DNA of 64,000 nt from Pseudoscleropodium purum (Eukaryota; Streptophyta; Bryopsida; Hypnales; Brachytheciaceae), in the NCBI GenBank assembly GCA_963969395.1, contig OZ017798.1, positions 13,632,173 to 13,696,172 on the forward strand, in the 5' to 3' direction. Of this stretch, positions 35,120-47,360 are shown one piece after another. Below the pieces are notes generated by a model. It was given only the letters and a program-made list of their open reading frames with translations. It did no database searches and had not been told where the DNA came from. Numbering within the stretch: the first letter of the stretch is position 1; each line of letters starts with the position of its first letter. Both the position numbers and the translations under genes were made by a program.

Positions 35120-35765
35120 AATGGCTCATCAAATCCAAGGAGACATTTTTAGTTGCCAAAGGATTCTCTTTCTATGAATTTGGAGGGTTATTTGGATTGT
35201 GGTTTTAGAAAAAAAATTCAAAAGAATTTTTTTAGATTATTTTTTTTCAATTTTTTACTTATTTTTTAATCAGCAAATGGCTCTTCGGATTTGAAGAGCA
35301 ATTTCTTGCTGTCAGAGGCACTTGTCTTCTATTAATTTAGAGAATGTTTGAATTGCAATTTAATTTTTTTTAATTTTCAATTTTAAATAATATTTTTTTT
35401 TAAAATAAAATAATTTAGTTAAGGCTCCTTTGAATCCAAAGAGCCTTCTTTGGGTTCTGAAAAGCCTTCCATTGGCACAAAGAGACATTTGCAAAGAACT
35501 TTGAGCCTTTAAATAACCCGCAAATGACTTTGTTTGGCACCAAAAAAGGCTCCTCAGAATTAAATAGGCTTCTTTTGGTAGTTGGCAGTGACAAAGAAAG
35601 GCTCCTTGGAATCTGAAGAGCCTAATTTTAAAATATATATTAATTTCTTTATTTTTTAAATTTGAATTTTTTTTTAAAAAAGTAGTTTAAATTTTCTCCA
35701 AATTAATATGGGGAGGGTGCCTTTAGCAACAAAGAAAATGTTCTTTGAATTCGAGGAGCCATCTA
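35120..35765. repeat. Array of six imperfect hairpins
   Basis: Six irregularly spaced short inverted repeats of one consensus, GGCTCCTTTGAATCCAAAGAGCC: at about 35123, 35279, 35423, 35547, 35600 and 35741. Between several of them lies a second motif close to AATTAATATGGGGAGG. The stretch is otherwise A/T homopolymer-rich and non-coding. Confidence 0.65.
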
Positions 35766-36527
35766 TTGAATTTTTTTTTTTAATTTTAAAATACAATTGA
35801 ATTTTTTGAAAATACAAATTTTCTTTTGCAAAAAATAATTTTAAAATTTTAAAATTTCAATTTTATTTTCAATAAACTCCCAAATTAATAAAAGGAGGAT
35901 CCTTAAGCAACTTCTTTACTTTTAATTTAAGGTACTTGGACATCAATCCTTATCTTAAACAATTGAATTTTTAATCCCATTCAATAGATATTCATCATTC
36001 AAAGCAATGACCAATAGATGTATTTCATCCAACAAAGTCAACTACAAAAAATTCATTTAAATCCATCCATCCCCATTCATCTCCATTTATCTTCTTTAAA
36101 TTCATTTATAGCCATAAATGTTTATCCTAAACCATAGATATAGGCATCTTATGGTGAAAATTTTAAATTTTTCACAATATTTTGTAAAAATGGTCACTAT
36201 TCAACACTCACCACTTGTTTCTCAACACTCAATGCTAGTCGCTCCCTGCTCATACTTTAGCAACCCTAGAGGTAAGTTTAACCTTGGAAGGATGTGGTCC
36301 TCTATGACCAAGAGAGGATTGACCTTTAAGTGCTGGTAATAGAAGTGTGACATAGGAGGTAAGTTTAATCTTGTAAGGACACGGTCCCCTATGACCAAGG
36401 AAGGATTGACCCCTAAACATTAGAAGAGTTTTTAGGGGTCTAGAAGCCTGTTTCGGGCCTGTTCCCTTGTAGTTGTTCCCTGCAGCGAGAGGAACGGTCC
36501 GCTGTCAGAATTTCTTTTTTCATAATA

Positions 36528-36740
36528 AATAATAAATAATAAATAATAAATAATAAATAATAAATAATAAATAATAAATAATAAATAATAAATAATAAAT
36601 AATAAATAATAAATAATAAATAATAAATAATAAATAATAAATAATAAATAATAAATAATAAATAATAAATAATAAATAATAAATAATAAATCATAAATCA
36701 TAAATCATAAATAATAAATAATAAATAATAAATAATAAAT
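36528..36740. repeat. AAATAAT heptanucleotide microsatellite
   Basis: About 30 nearly pure tandem copies of a 7-bp unit, with two or three TAAATCA variants at 36688-36708. Long minus-strand frames across it encode only repeated Leu-Leu-Phe-Ile-Ile-Tyr-Tyr and are not genes. Confidence 0.95.
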
Positions 36741-36998
<258 letters not shown>

Positions 36999-37459
36999 AT
37001 AGTCCCCAAATGAAAAAAAATAAAAAATTGGTCAATGACATGGCAGGGTCTCAGCCACATTAGACCGCTGTACCAAACATGTTTCCTGCGTTCGCACGCT
37101 GTGATAACTTGCAGGCATCTAAAGGCCCCAAAAATCTTCTAATGTGCTTGTAGTAGAAGTGTGACACAGGAGGTAAGGTTAATCCTTATAAGGATGCGAT
37201 CCCCCATGACCAAGGGAGGATTGACTCCTAGGTGCTTGTAGTAGAAGTGTGACACATAAGGTAAGTTTAATCTTGTAAAGATGTGGTCCGCCATGACCAA
37301 GGGAGGATTGACCCGTCTATTGTTCCATGTTTTACCCTTGTAAAAAACCCTGAAATTATCTACTTGCCACCTACGATAAAATTTGTAGAGAAAAGGAGGT
37401 CAGGGGTTGGAGCCTCAAAGGAAGAAGGAGGTCGGAAGAAGCAAGCTAGCTCCCAATTG

Positions 37460-37863
37460 TAAGGCAAATGGTTGTAAAAGTGACCCTCTCCTTGCAACCA
37501 CCCCATAGTTGGTTGTAAAATGGATGGGAGCTAATCTTTAAACTGACGACTATTGCTATTGAATGAATTACGAAAAATTTATTTATTTTATTCCAAGAGC
37601 CAATCATTTCCTAAAATCACTTTAGAAGTTGCATGGGGACAGATTTTGGAAGACCTATGGTCACAAATAGGTACCTACTACAAAAATCTTTGAAAATTCA
37701 TAACTAATTCAAAAATGCTTCGAAAAGTATGAAACCACTTGTGTTCTGTTTGGCATTCATTTTTCTTTCTCTAAAAAATGAGTTAAGAATAGTTATGTTC
37801 ATGAAAACTTATGAAAGAGGCTGATCAGACCTTAAAGGTTCGTTTTTACAGCCATCTACCTTA
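37460..37863 (+). mobile_element. TAAGG MITE family, full-length copy
   Basis: About 404 bp with inverted ends TAAGGCAAATGGTTGTAAAAG and, reversed, TAAGGTAGATGGCTGTAAAA. Interior contains GGTTGTAAAATGGATGGGAG, ACTATTGCTATTGAATGAAT and AAATATGAAACCACTTGTG-like text. Same orientation and layout as 42000-42404. Confidence 0.8.
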
Positions 37864-37968
37864 CCAACTATGGATATTCCGAGCTATTTAACTTTCTACT
37901 GTAATTTGCATTATTTAATCGTTGAAGGACTTTCTAAACTTGTGTTGTTGTGCTCATAACGGAGGGCC

Positions 37969-38193
37969 AAGGAGGATCGACCCTCTATTGCCCCATCAGA
38001 GGGTAAATGTCAAAATTGCCCCCTATATTGTGCCGCTTAAATTTTGTATTTCATCATGTCCCAATGCAAATTTGGAGTCTCTAATTGGAAATATGAATTC
38101 AGAATTTGCAAATTTTATCATATGTGACAAATAAAAAAATTCAGGATTTTCTTCAAGGATAAAACACACGACAATAGAGGGGTCAATCCTCCC
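37969..38193. mobile_element. GGAGGATTGACC MITE, copy 1
   Basis: Inverted ends GGAGGATCGACCCTCTATTG and, reversed, GGGAGGATTGACCCCTCTAT. Interior ATTTTGTATTTCATCATG and GAATTCAGAATTTGCAAATT is shared with 55684-55907 and 55911-56133. Confidence 0.8.
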
Positions 38194-40094
38194 TAGCCAT
38201 GATGAAGTGTCTCAATGTCCAAAAAAAATTGGCGGCTAGTTTAAATTAGCTAGTGGAATTGGGAAAAAATTGTAGTTGCAATTTGAAAACACTAGGAAAA
38301 ATCTAGTAAAAACTCTCTAAAATTTCTATTTAGAGAGCAAAAAATAGAAAAAATAACTAAATTCTTTTTTTCAAAAAACAATCCAATATGAGAATTGAAG
38401 AAAATCAGCTAGTAAAACTCAAAAAAAAGTTTGAACATTGGAGTGTTTTTCCTTCAAAATGTCCAAATTACTCAATCATACTACTACTATATAGAGGAAA
38501 AAATTAACTCTAACATTTAAAATCAAAAAATTATCGGAGGTGGATTGTGTACTATATGTCTTATAGGAGGGGTTTGTAATTGCGACCCTCTTCTTCAAAA
38601 TAGTCCCTACAAAAAGCTTTGAAAATGGATAGTAAGTGGTTCTAAAGTAGATTGTAGATAATGTGAGAACATAAAAAGATTTGTTAGATATTGGTTCATA
38701 CTTCACCAATGGATGGAATAAGAGCTAAGGTGGGTCCATTTCAAAGCTAGTGTGTGTTTACGTAATTTTTCTAAATGAAAATCGATTGCCCAATTGCCTT
38801 CTTACAATCTTACAAATGCCAAAAAATTTTAAGATTTGTGTAAGTTTAGTAATGGTTACATTTTTTAACCTTGTAAAGTTCTTTTTGCATTTCACAATGT
38901 TTGTTTTTGGTCAATCTATATCATTTTTCAAACTGTTGTTTGGATTTTGCAAAGCCAATAATCAAGAATAGGTGCCTATGGCATAATTCTTTGGAAATTC
39001 ATAAGTAATTCAAAAATGCTCCAAAAATATGAAACCACTTGAGTTAATTAAATTCCAAATTAGTTTCTTTTCAAGTGAAAAATAAGGAAATTTCCTCCAA
39101 GCATTTGAATTCCATCAAAAAGGCCAACTAGCCCTTAACCCCTAAAGATCCAAATTGTGTTTTTTGGAAACATAGTGATTTTAGGTAGCTCACTACAAAT
39201 GGAGTTTTCACTTCTTTTTTTTGAAATTTTCACACAACATGTGCCCAAGGAGTAGCTTTAAGGCCCAATAGTTTTTATAACTTTTGACTATATGGTTCAA
39301 AAGTTATTGCATGATATGTAATTTTCAATGCTCGGCAGGTAGTCCAAAAATTTCTTAAAAAATTAAATTTTTTCAAAAATAAAAATTTGAAATCGTTTTT
39401 TTAGATTTATATGTATGTGAAAAGCTTTGAATCATTCCACTTTGATTTATGAGATGAAAGTTATGAGGTGTTCCATTTAGTGGGTAGTTATGGATTCCCT
39501 ACTTGAAAATAAACTATGGGGTCCTTTATTTAACTCAATTTTTAATATTACTTGAAAAAAATAAAAAGATATGATGTAGATTGTTTATTACTACATTAAC
39601 ACTACTGGTATTGGCAAATTCCAATGGTATAATTAAATACTTGACAATTTAGTATTTTGAATTACTTTGTACTTCTTTCTACATACTATTTTTTTCCTAC
39701 ATGTTGTGCAATTCCAAATGATCTAAAAAATTTGAAGCATATAGCCAACTTGCCTTGAAGAATGAATCTAAAGAGTAACCACCATTTTGGATATTTTTTC
39801 ATGAAAATGTGACCTTATAAAGTGCAGCTGCCCGTATTTTCACAAGGTCAAAAAAAGGATATTTGTCACTTCAAACATTAATATCTTGCAATCTACACGG
39901 TGGAAATTCTGGAATTTTTTCCACATCTTTTTAAACTAGTTTACTACAAGATCCTATAGTTACATGTGTCCAAAAGTGTTTTTCATCTAAAATTTGGTGC
40001 TTATATCAGAAATGACAATTTTGGAGTGTTTTTAGTGGAAACATAGTTTTAAACCTTTAGGGGGTTAAAGGGATGCTTTATGAGCAAACTACCA

Positions 40095-40296
40095 TAATCA
40101 ATTAGAATTTAATTTTCCCAGATTAATATACTAGCTTGTAGAGGCACAATGTATGTTGGATTAATCAATTAGAATTTACTTTTCCTAGATTAAGATGTTA
40201 GCTTGTAGAGGCATAATGTATGTTGGGTTAATCAATCAGAATTTACTTTTCCTTGATTAAGATGCTAGCTTATAGAGGCAACAGTGTATGTTGGGC
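40095..40296. repeat. Three tandem copies of a 67-bp unit
   Basis: Units start at 40095, 40162 and 40229, each beginning TAATCAATTAGAATTTA and containing AGCTTGTAGAGGCA.AATGTA. They are about 90 percent similar by eye. Confidence 0.85.
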
Positions 40297-41289
40297 CACG
40301 GCCAAGATATACTTACCCCTTAATGAGTTGGTCATTGAGAAAATCATTTGTTTTAGTACCATGTGAATTGTTGACTTAGAAATGTAAAAATATTCATTGG
40401 AAGTCAATCTACTATGGATGACCTTCTCTTTTCATACAAAATTCTAAGGATGAATAGTCGCACTTTTGTCCTATATAGAGAGATTCTTTGTCATCATCAT
40501 TGAAAAACATCCTCAGTGTCGTTTATGGATTAAGGTATGTGATATATGCACCTCACATTGCCACTTTTTTGCACCTTGCCCCCCTCTCTACGAATTCCTT
40601 GAGCTAAATGGTCAGAATAACAATTTTTTTTTAAGAATGTTAGTCTCCTCAAGAGAAAACCAATTCAAGGTAGTTTTGTAATTTTCTCGCATATACACAA
40701 TATTTCATGAACTTGTAATGGTTTGGGAACATCAAATCAAAAGCCTTTTCTACAAAAAAGAAATCAGTGCAATTAGAGATATGGCCCAATTAGGTGCACA
40801 TACTTCAAATCTCATCTAGTCTTATGAAATTCTTATCCTAGGATAGGCAAGAAATTGGTATAGTTTCTTACCATCAAGCCTAACAACAAAAGACACCAAG
40901 CTCAACTTAGAAAAGGACCTTTGCCTACTTCTTTAAACTTTATGAATTTTTGAAATGCACACATGAAGAGAAGGGATCCATGGGTGCAAAAATATCAAAG
41001 TCTTTCGAGCTCCTCAATGTACAGAGTGTTGGGTGTGGATTTGAGTTTCAAAGAGAGCGATTTTGTGAGCTTTACAAGTGTAAAGAATCTAAACCCTATT
41101 GTAAAGGGTCGTATGAAAGATGGAGAAAAAACTAAAAAAGATGAAGGTGATTTTAGATGATGAGCATTGCAGATGACATATTACAGGTCTTGTATGCCTT
41201 CCATACCAATGAAATGGAAGTTGATGATAATGAAATTGTGATTGAAAAATTCTTATATAATCATTATATGATGAAATATTGAAAATAGT

Positions 41290-41395
41290 ATCAAAGATTG
41301 ATGAGTTTCAAAGATACAAATTAAAATATGAGGCCATGGTGAATACCAAATACAAAATAGTGGCCAAGAAAGTTAACGTAGTGGGTTAAATTACC
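41290..41395 (+). pseudogene. Possible Ty3/gypsy polyprotein scrap
   Basis: A short frame reads YKLKYEAMVNTKYKIVAKKV then stops. The KYK.VAKKV phrase resembles a segment of plant gypsy polyproteins that precedes protease. Only about 30 codons, so weak. Confidence 0.25.
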
Positions 41396-41999
41396 CTCAA
41401 AGGTACCAAAAAAGGAACCACACATAGTCATATTTACAATGTAATTTGTTTTGAGCTATAGTTTTTTTTAAATAATCTATTAAATATAAGGAGTTTAGTC
41501 TTGTTTTACTAGTACTTTATGCCTAGGGAAAATATATGAAATTTTTATTTTTTATATATAATAAAATTTGCAAATTTTGAATTTATATTTGCACTCACAG
41601 GTCTCAATTTAGTTAGGAAGGGTATAGAAGATAAATCAATCAAGCACAAAAATAGGAGGTTTTCTTTTACATTTATCCCTTAGAATGATTACAAGAAGAT
41701 GAGCAAGGATTGGGGTGAAGTGACCTCCTGGCTCATCCTCAAGGGAAAACACTAAAATTTTATATTCTTTACGAACTAAGAATTAATGATTCTAAGTTGT
41801 CGACTTCAATTGATCATATTGCAAAAAGTAATTTTAAAAAATGGAATATTTTATTATATCATTAGCTTAAGTGTAGAACATTGCATGCATTGGTTTTTAA
41901 AAAATGATTAGTAAAATAAAGAAAAAATCTCTACATAAACTCTTCAAAATTGCTCATAGTCGTGAGCTTCTTAGTATATGGAGAGGAGCACACCATATA

Positions 42000-42404
42000 T
42001 AAGGTAGGAAGTTGTAGATGCGACTGTCTCCTTACACCTACCCTATAGTTGGTTGTAAAATGGATGGGAGTTGATCTCTAAATAGACTACTATTGCTATT
42101 GAATGAATCAAGAAAAATTTATTTATTTTATTCTTAGAGCCAATCCTTTCTTCAAATTGCTTTAGAAGTTGCAAGGGGACACATTTTGGGAGACATATAG
42201 GTCACAAATAGGTACCTACTGCAGAAATCTTTGAAAATTCATAACTAATTCAAAAATGCTTCAAAAAATATGAAACCACTTGTGTTACAGTTGGCATCCA
42301 TTTTTCTTTCTCTGAAAAATGAGCTAAAAATATTTCTGTTCATGCAAACCTATGAAAGAGGCTGATCAGACCTAAAAGGGTCGCTTTTACAGCCATCAAC
42401 CTTA
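42000..42404 (+). mobile_element. TAAGG MITE family, second full-length copy
   Basis: Closely parallels 37460-37863, with end TAAGGTAGGAAGTTGTAG and, reversed, TAAGGTTGATGGCTGTAAAAG. Shared internal strings include AAATGGATGGGAGTTGATCT and ATAGGTACCTACTGCAG-like text. No clear target duplication. Confidence 0.75.
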
Positions 42405-42479
42405 CATAATTATTATTCCTTGTGTGACGTTGGTGCCCTTACTGACGTCTTTTTACCCCTAATAGGGGGCTTATGAGTT

Positions 42480-42962
42480 ATGACCCGGGATCGAATCCTA
42501 GCAGTTCCACGCACCACTTTTTTTTCCATTTCGTTCACCAATCCAGGGCAGGGCCAGAAATTCGAGAATGCTGCCCGTTTCTGGACTCCAGCAATTGTGG
42601 GCTTCCTCAGGGTCTACGAATCAGGTAGATTCGCGGTGAGAATACCGGCCCGTCGTTACAGCGGCGAATCGCAAACGATGCCGCTAAGAGAGCGAAGCAT
42701 GCATTCTGCGGATTTTGCTGTTGCGAAAGAATCGTTAGCTGGGAGGTTAGAATTTGTTTGCGTTGCAGTCCTTTTTTGATCAATTCGAGTGCAATTGCGT
42801 GCACCGCGCCTTGATTTTGGTGGGTTTGAAGGTTTTGTTTTTTCCTTCGGCGCAGGTGGTGGTGGATTGTGCCAATGTGGATGCGAGACATTGATTTAAG
42901 AGAGAGACGTTAGGGTTTCATGCGCACGGAGGTTTAGAGATCATGCGGTTTTGCAGCTCCCG
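42480..42962 (+). promoter_or_regulatory. Promoter and 5' UTR of AGTRAP-like gene
   Basis: GC rises sharply compared with flanks. GTTAGGGTTTC at 42910-42920 is a telo-box-like element (AAACCCTA on the other strand), common in plant 5' leaders. The 99-codon frame here starts within the region and is not a recognised protein. Confidence 0.4.
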
Positions 42963-44875
42963 ATGGGGAGTGGCGACGGCATGGTGTGATCATTACGATG
43001 CTGTGCAAATGTGCACTGTTGTGCTTCTTTACTTGCAGGTCCATCTCCCCTTTCCTTGGACTAGTCGAGCTGTGTAATGTGAAGTTAAGGGCGTATGATG
43101 TGAGGATCCAAGACTTACTTAGCGAAAAGAATTGTATTGACATTAAATGTGTCTTAGTAGTTAGTCTTTCGGACATGTCAATTGTTGCACTCGGAAGTGT
43201 AGTCTTGTTTACTTGGTGCTCTAGTTGTTTGAGAGACTACTTGTGCTTCTTCACGTTTACTAATTCCTGAGAGAATTAGTCGGCAGATTAGGTCAATCGG
43301 AGTTGCATTGGGTAGATCGGGCACAGCGTCTTGATTCTTAACCACAGTGTCAATTACCTATTGGCCCTGGGGAACTGTTTTGCAGCACCTACAAATTCAG
43401 CCTCACAAATACACTGGTTGAGCATCTAATATTATCTGCTTTGAATGGTTTCAGGGTGTGCCTGTGACTTGTGAAGGATTAGGAGGATTTTGCGTTTGAG
43501 GGATCATGGCATTTCGCAAATTCTTGAAAGATTGGTTTCATGACTTGAGAGTCTTGCGCATTCTTCTTCTGAATTTGTCAATTATTGCTCTCTGATGTAG
43601 ATTCAGTAGATGTAGACTCTGGTCTAGTGTCTTTTCCTTGGCGCTGGAGTTGTGTCAGCGGCCACTTCTGCGCTTCTTCACGTTTTTTGTTTTCTGAGAG
43701 AACTATTCGACAGATCAGAGCAATGGAGGGTGCATTGGGTAGGTCGGGCCACAGCATCACCGTTTGGCCCTGTCGAACCATTTTCAGAAGCTATAAATTT
43801 AGTCACATCAGAACCCCGATCGAGCTTCTAATATTGGTTTTGCATTGAATAGTTTCGGGGTCTGCCTATGACTTGTGAATGATTTGGAGTATTCGGTGTT
43901 CGAGGGATGACATTTCATGTATTCGGAAAACCCTGATTTCATGACTTGAGAGTTTGATTGGGGTTCTCTACAAGAGGCAGACACTAGGCTGATTTGGAAG
44001 ACACTCTATGGGTGCAGGTGGCTTGTGCACTAGTCGGGTCATTGGGTGCTATTTACACAGGCATTGTGTTGGCCAACTTGGCTCTTGCATTGTTCGCCTT
44101 AATTGCGATCGAAAGTGGTAGTCAAAGCCTAGGTCGAGCTTATGCTGGGCTCTTGGCTCTTTCTCTCCTCCTTGACATCGTCTGGTTCAGCCTCTTTACC
44201 AATGAAATCAGGTGGGTCTTCTTTCTTGTGAATTGCTGGAGAGATCATGCTTGCTTCCCTAACGTTATTATGAGAAACCTTAGGTTGAATGTTTTCAATC
44301 CGACAGAGTTTTGGTATTGATCGCAATTGAAATGCCTTGTCGATTACAAGTGCATTTTCTCTCAAGAAATAATAACGGTCGTTGGATGCGAGGCGCAACA
44401 GGCACTTCTGGAATGAAACGCAACTGGGGAAGTTTGGAGCTCTCTCTGTGAAGATAATGTTCTGGATGCAAGCAACAGGAAGTGCGCTACGATTTTTTTC
44501 GTCTTGTCTATGGTGTCAGATGTACAGACTCGGTGCAGTATCAGACACTTTGGTTACACAACAAACTGTCGGTCTCGATTTGTTACTGATGTATTGACTC
44601 CCCAGCAATCTTCTAAGTTTTGCTGCATTGGACCCCATCGTATGCTTATTTTCAAGTCATGCAAAGGAAATCTAGTTTGCTGCAGACCATTTCATTCATT
44701 TAGGAAGTCCTAATTAATAGATTGCATTGATTTTGTGTGGTAAGGATCATTTGTAATTTAGGTAGACAAGCAACTGATCCTCCTTTGCAATGAATATTTG
44801 TGACAGAGCAATGGCCAGAGATCAGAGGATGAGAGCCAACTTCAAAGCCCACTGCTACATGAAGAGTCGGCCTGA
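42963..44875 (+). CDS. AGTRAP-like small multi-pass membrane protein, four exons
   Basis: Exons: 42963-42983 (MGSGDGM, tentative), 44018-44211, 44402-44537, 44807-44875; all GT-AG and in phase, giving 139 residues (human AGTRAP is about 159). Three or four hydrophobic helices: VACALVGSLGAIYTGIVLAN, LALALFALIAIESGS, YAGLLALSLLLDIVWFSLF, and LSVKIMFWMQATGSALRFF. Residues LLDIVWFSLF and QLGKFGA..QMYRLGA match the AGTRAP layout of FLDIVHISIF and the GRFG..YHMYR segment. The Ser/Glu-rich tail SEDESQLQSPLLHEESA is cytosolic in type. In animals the family binds the angiotensin receptor; plants have none, so the function here is unknown, probably endomembrane. The frame at 43994 has no ATG, which is why I infer a separate first exon. 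Without splicing at 44538 the frame would end at 44597 instead. Confidence 0.7.
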
Positions 44876-47360
44876 ATTGGGGAAGACGTGGTCAATTTCA
44901 TTGTGATTTGTATTATGCATTCATGCCGTACACCATCTAGGATAAGTCCCAACTCCAGCCATACTAAATCGATTCGTTTAGTGTGTCAATTTTTCCATAT
45001 ATTTCACTTGACATGGACCTGGTATGTACAGCAAATGTTTCTTTCCAGGCAATCGGACAAACACTTCATTGCTTAGCGAATTCAATTAGATTATCATTTA
45101 ACGCAGCCCAAGGGTTGAGCAGACAATTACTGCCTGGGATCTTCTGTATTTTCAGAGGAGACTTGTGTGCTGTGATCAAATGTGCCTCAGTATAAGCTAG
45201 ACACTGAAGGACCTAGAAAGCTCAAATTGGGCCTCATGCTTTTTTAGCGTTTTGATTACGTCATATGGAAAATTTCTTGTCCAAGAATATTTGCTTTTGA
45301 TATATGCAGCGTTTTTCACTAAATCTGTTGATATAGGGTTTGGCCCCATTTTAATTGTATTGTTCACAATGTAATCAATTAAATTGTTTCAATTCCAAAC
45401 CATAAATCCTGCTTCATTTAGGGGTTACCAGTAACACTGCGAATATATAAATAGCTACAGGTACAAAGCAGTGAAAGTAGTGTTGTGCAGGTATTGTTTT
45501 TCTGGGTTCTAGGTCAGGTGACCATTTGATTTTTTCCAATTAGAACCGAGTCAGCCAGTCCGTGTGTCCAACAACTATTTCAAAAATTCAGGGGTACGTA
45601 GGTATTCTCGCTGATATTGAACAGATATTTACATTGGTTTGAATGTAAGTGTGAAATCATAAATAAAAATGTGATATCAAACTGGTTTAAAGGAGTGGAC
45701 CCATTTCCGATCAGCATCCCATTTTTGCAGTATAAAGTGCTGCATTTCTGATCAGCTGTGCCATAGGTGACAGCTCATGTACAACAGGAGCAGTAGAATG
45801 TTGGGGAGGTATACATTGAAACCATAAAATGATCACAATATGTACATTGAAAGCCACAATGATCACCTATATTGCTTTTGTAACTGGTCTATGGTTGGAA
45901 ATTGGTTTGCCTATTGATTGGAAATGGGACAAAGAGAATCTTCACAAAAATAATTTATAATAATTTCGTTCTTGAGCAAAACGATGTCAAAAATTATGAA
46001 ATCCTTCTTAAATCTATTTTTCTACATGAAATTTTCTCCTCATCCTCCCCATGCCACAGATAGGCTAAACTGCTTAAGTGATTGGAAATGGGTGATCATC
46101 CTGATAGTATCAAATGACCAGTGTTCATCTGAGTATTGTAACATAAGTACCCTCTTCACAACCCCAAGAGCAATGCCAGAATGAAGACAATTATCATACA
46201 CCCATTCGGTTCTCAAGGAATTTGGTGGTTTTGCAATCATTCTACTCATGGAAGCTTAATGTTTTTTCTTTGCTCAACCAAGAACATCTATCAAAACACC
46301 AGTTTTATTAAGTTGAGTACAGGCAATTACACCTCAAATCATCAGAAATTGAGCATGGTTCCTAAATCCTAATTCTACTATAGTCAGTCTTAATCGTTGT
46401 TGGATCTTCCTGATATTTGAAACACAATTTTAGATTCTCTTTGGATATTTCATGAATAAATTATGAATTTTTGAAGTGGTCTAAATATAGATGTATCCAA
46501 AATCAACCCTAGATTCAAAAAGTTAAAGTTTTCATAAGTTTTATCAATGTTCTTGGAATTGCAACCACACACATTCAAATTAAATGTATTGTATATCATA
46601 TAAGAAAAGAAAACACAACAATTTCACTTGTAGATTGAAAGATTAACATGCTTGATTATGAGGGTATTAAAACTATGAAAGTGATTGGAAGTCTATCAAC
46701 CTTTTTTTACATGTCAAATCTAAAATTGAGATCATGAACAAAATTTAAGCTTACAGGACTTAACATGTACAAATAACGACAATCAATTAACGGCTTCTCA
46801 AAATTTAGTCTCCAATTTTCTTAAATGAGTTTCTAATGTAATTTTTATCCAAGATTGAATTTATTTGAAATTCACTTCAAAAAGAGCCTTGACAATAGAA
46901 AATCAAGAGTTGCAATGAACACCCTTGTAGAAAATCTTGAATAGAAAAATCATAGACATTCATTTTCAAAATCAATTTTGATGTTAAAAATAGACTTTAA
47001 AAGGTAATAACATTGAAAACTACTAAAACTTGTAGTTTGGTAAGGTTTTATTTAACTCTAAAGTTTAGCCGACACCTAAATATGATGCCTTTGGCATTTA
47101 ATGCATGGAGGCTCAGTTAGCCATTGTGATTGGTATCTCGGCTTGTATTCAAATCTGTAATTTAGAACAAATCCAATGGTGCATTGGAATAAGCATGGAG
47201 ACCGTTCCATTGGGCTTTATAATGTTGCTTTGTAAAAAATAGCTCCTCAATGCAGCCATTGTAGTCAATGGCATTTTTCAAGGCACTTCGCATGAGAGAC
47301 CCTACTCAGCATTTTTGGACAATATATTGAGCACGGAATAGTACTTTAGAAGTCTAGATT
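44876..47360. other. Downstream intergenic region
   Basis: The 3' UTR of the AGTRAP-like gene probably occupies the first few hundred bases. The remainder has only frames under 72 codons without similarity and no clear repeats. Confidence 0.4.

Larger units (their letters stand above)
38194..41999. other. AT-rich repeat-derived interval without a recognised gene
   Basis: Contains another diverged GAAACCACTTG core at 38990-39060, a threefold tandem repeat at 40095-40296 and a possible gypsy relic near 41290-41395. The rest is not recognisable. Confidence 0.45.

Noticed and set aside
42465..42535. tRNA-like text (GGGATCGAATCCTAGCAG followed by CGCACCA)
   Set aside because: Resembles a T-arm but no matching acceptor, D or anticodon arms could be folded around it.
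42480..42779. 99-codon plus-strand frame as a gene
   Set aside because: Lies in a GC-rich leader region upstream of the AGTRAP-like exons and has no recognisable domain; more likely 5' UTR or promoter.
43994..44320. Single-exon reading of the AGTRAP-like frame starting at 43994
   Set aside because: The codon at 43994 is TTG, not ATG, and a good acceptor lies at 44017. The frame also runs past a strong donor at 44212 into intron.
44538..44597. Unspliced C-terminus of the AGTRAP-like protein
   Set aside because: Splicing at the GTATCAG donor to 44807 is in phase and yields a plausible polar tail. The unspliced tail is hydrophobic and odd, although retention cannot be excluded.
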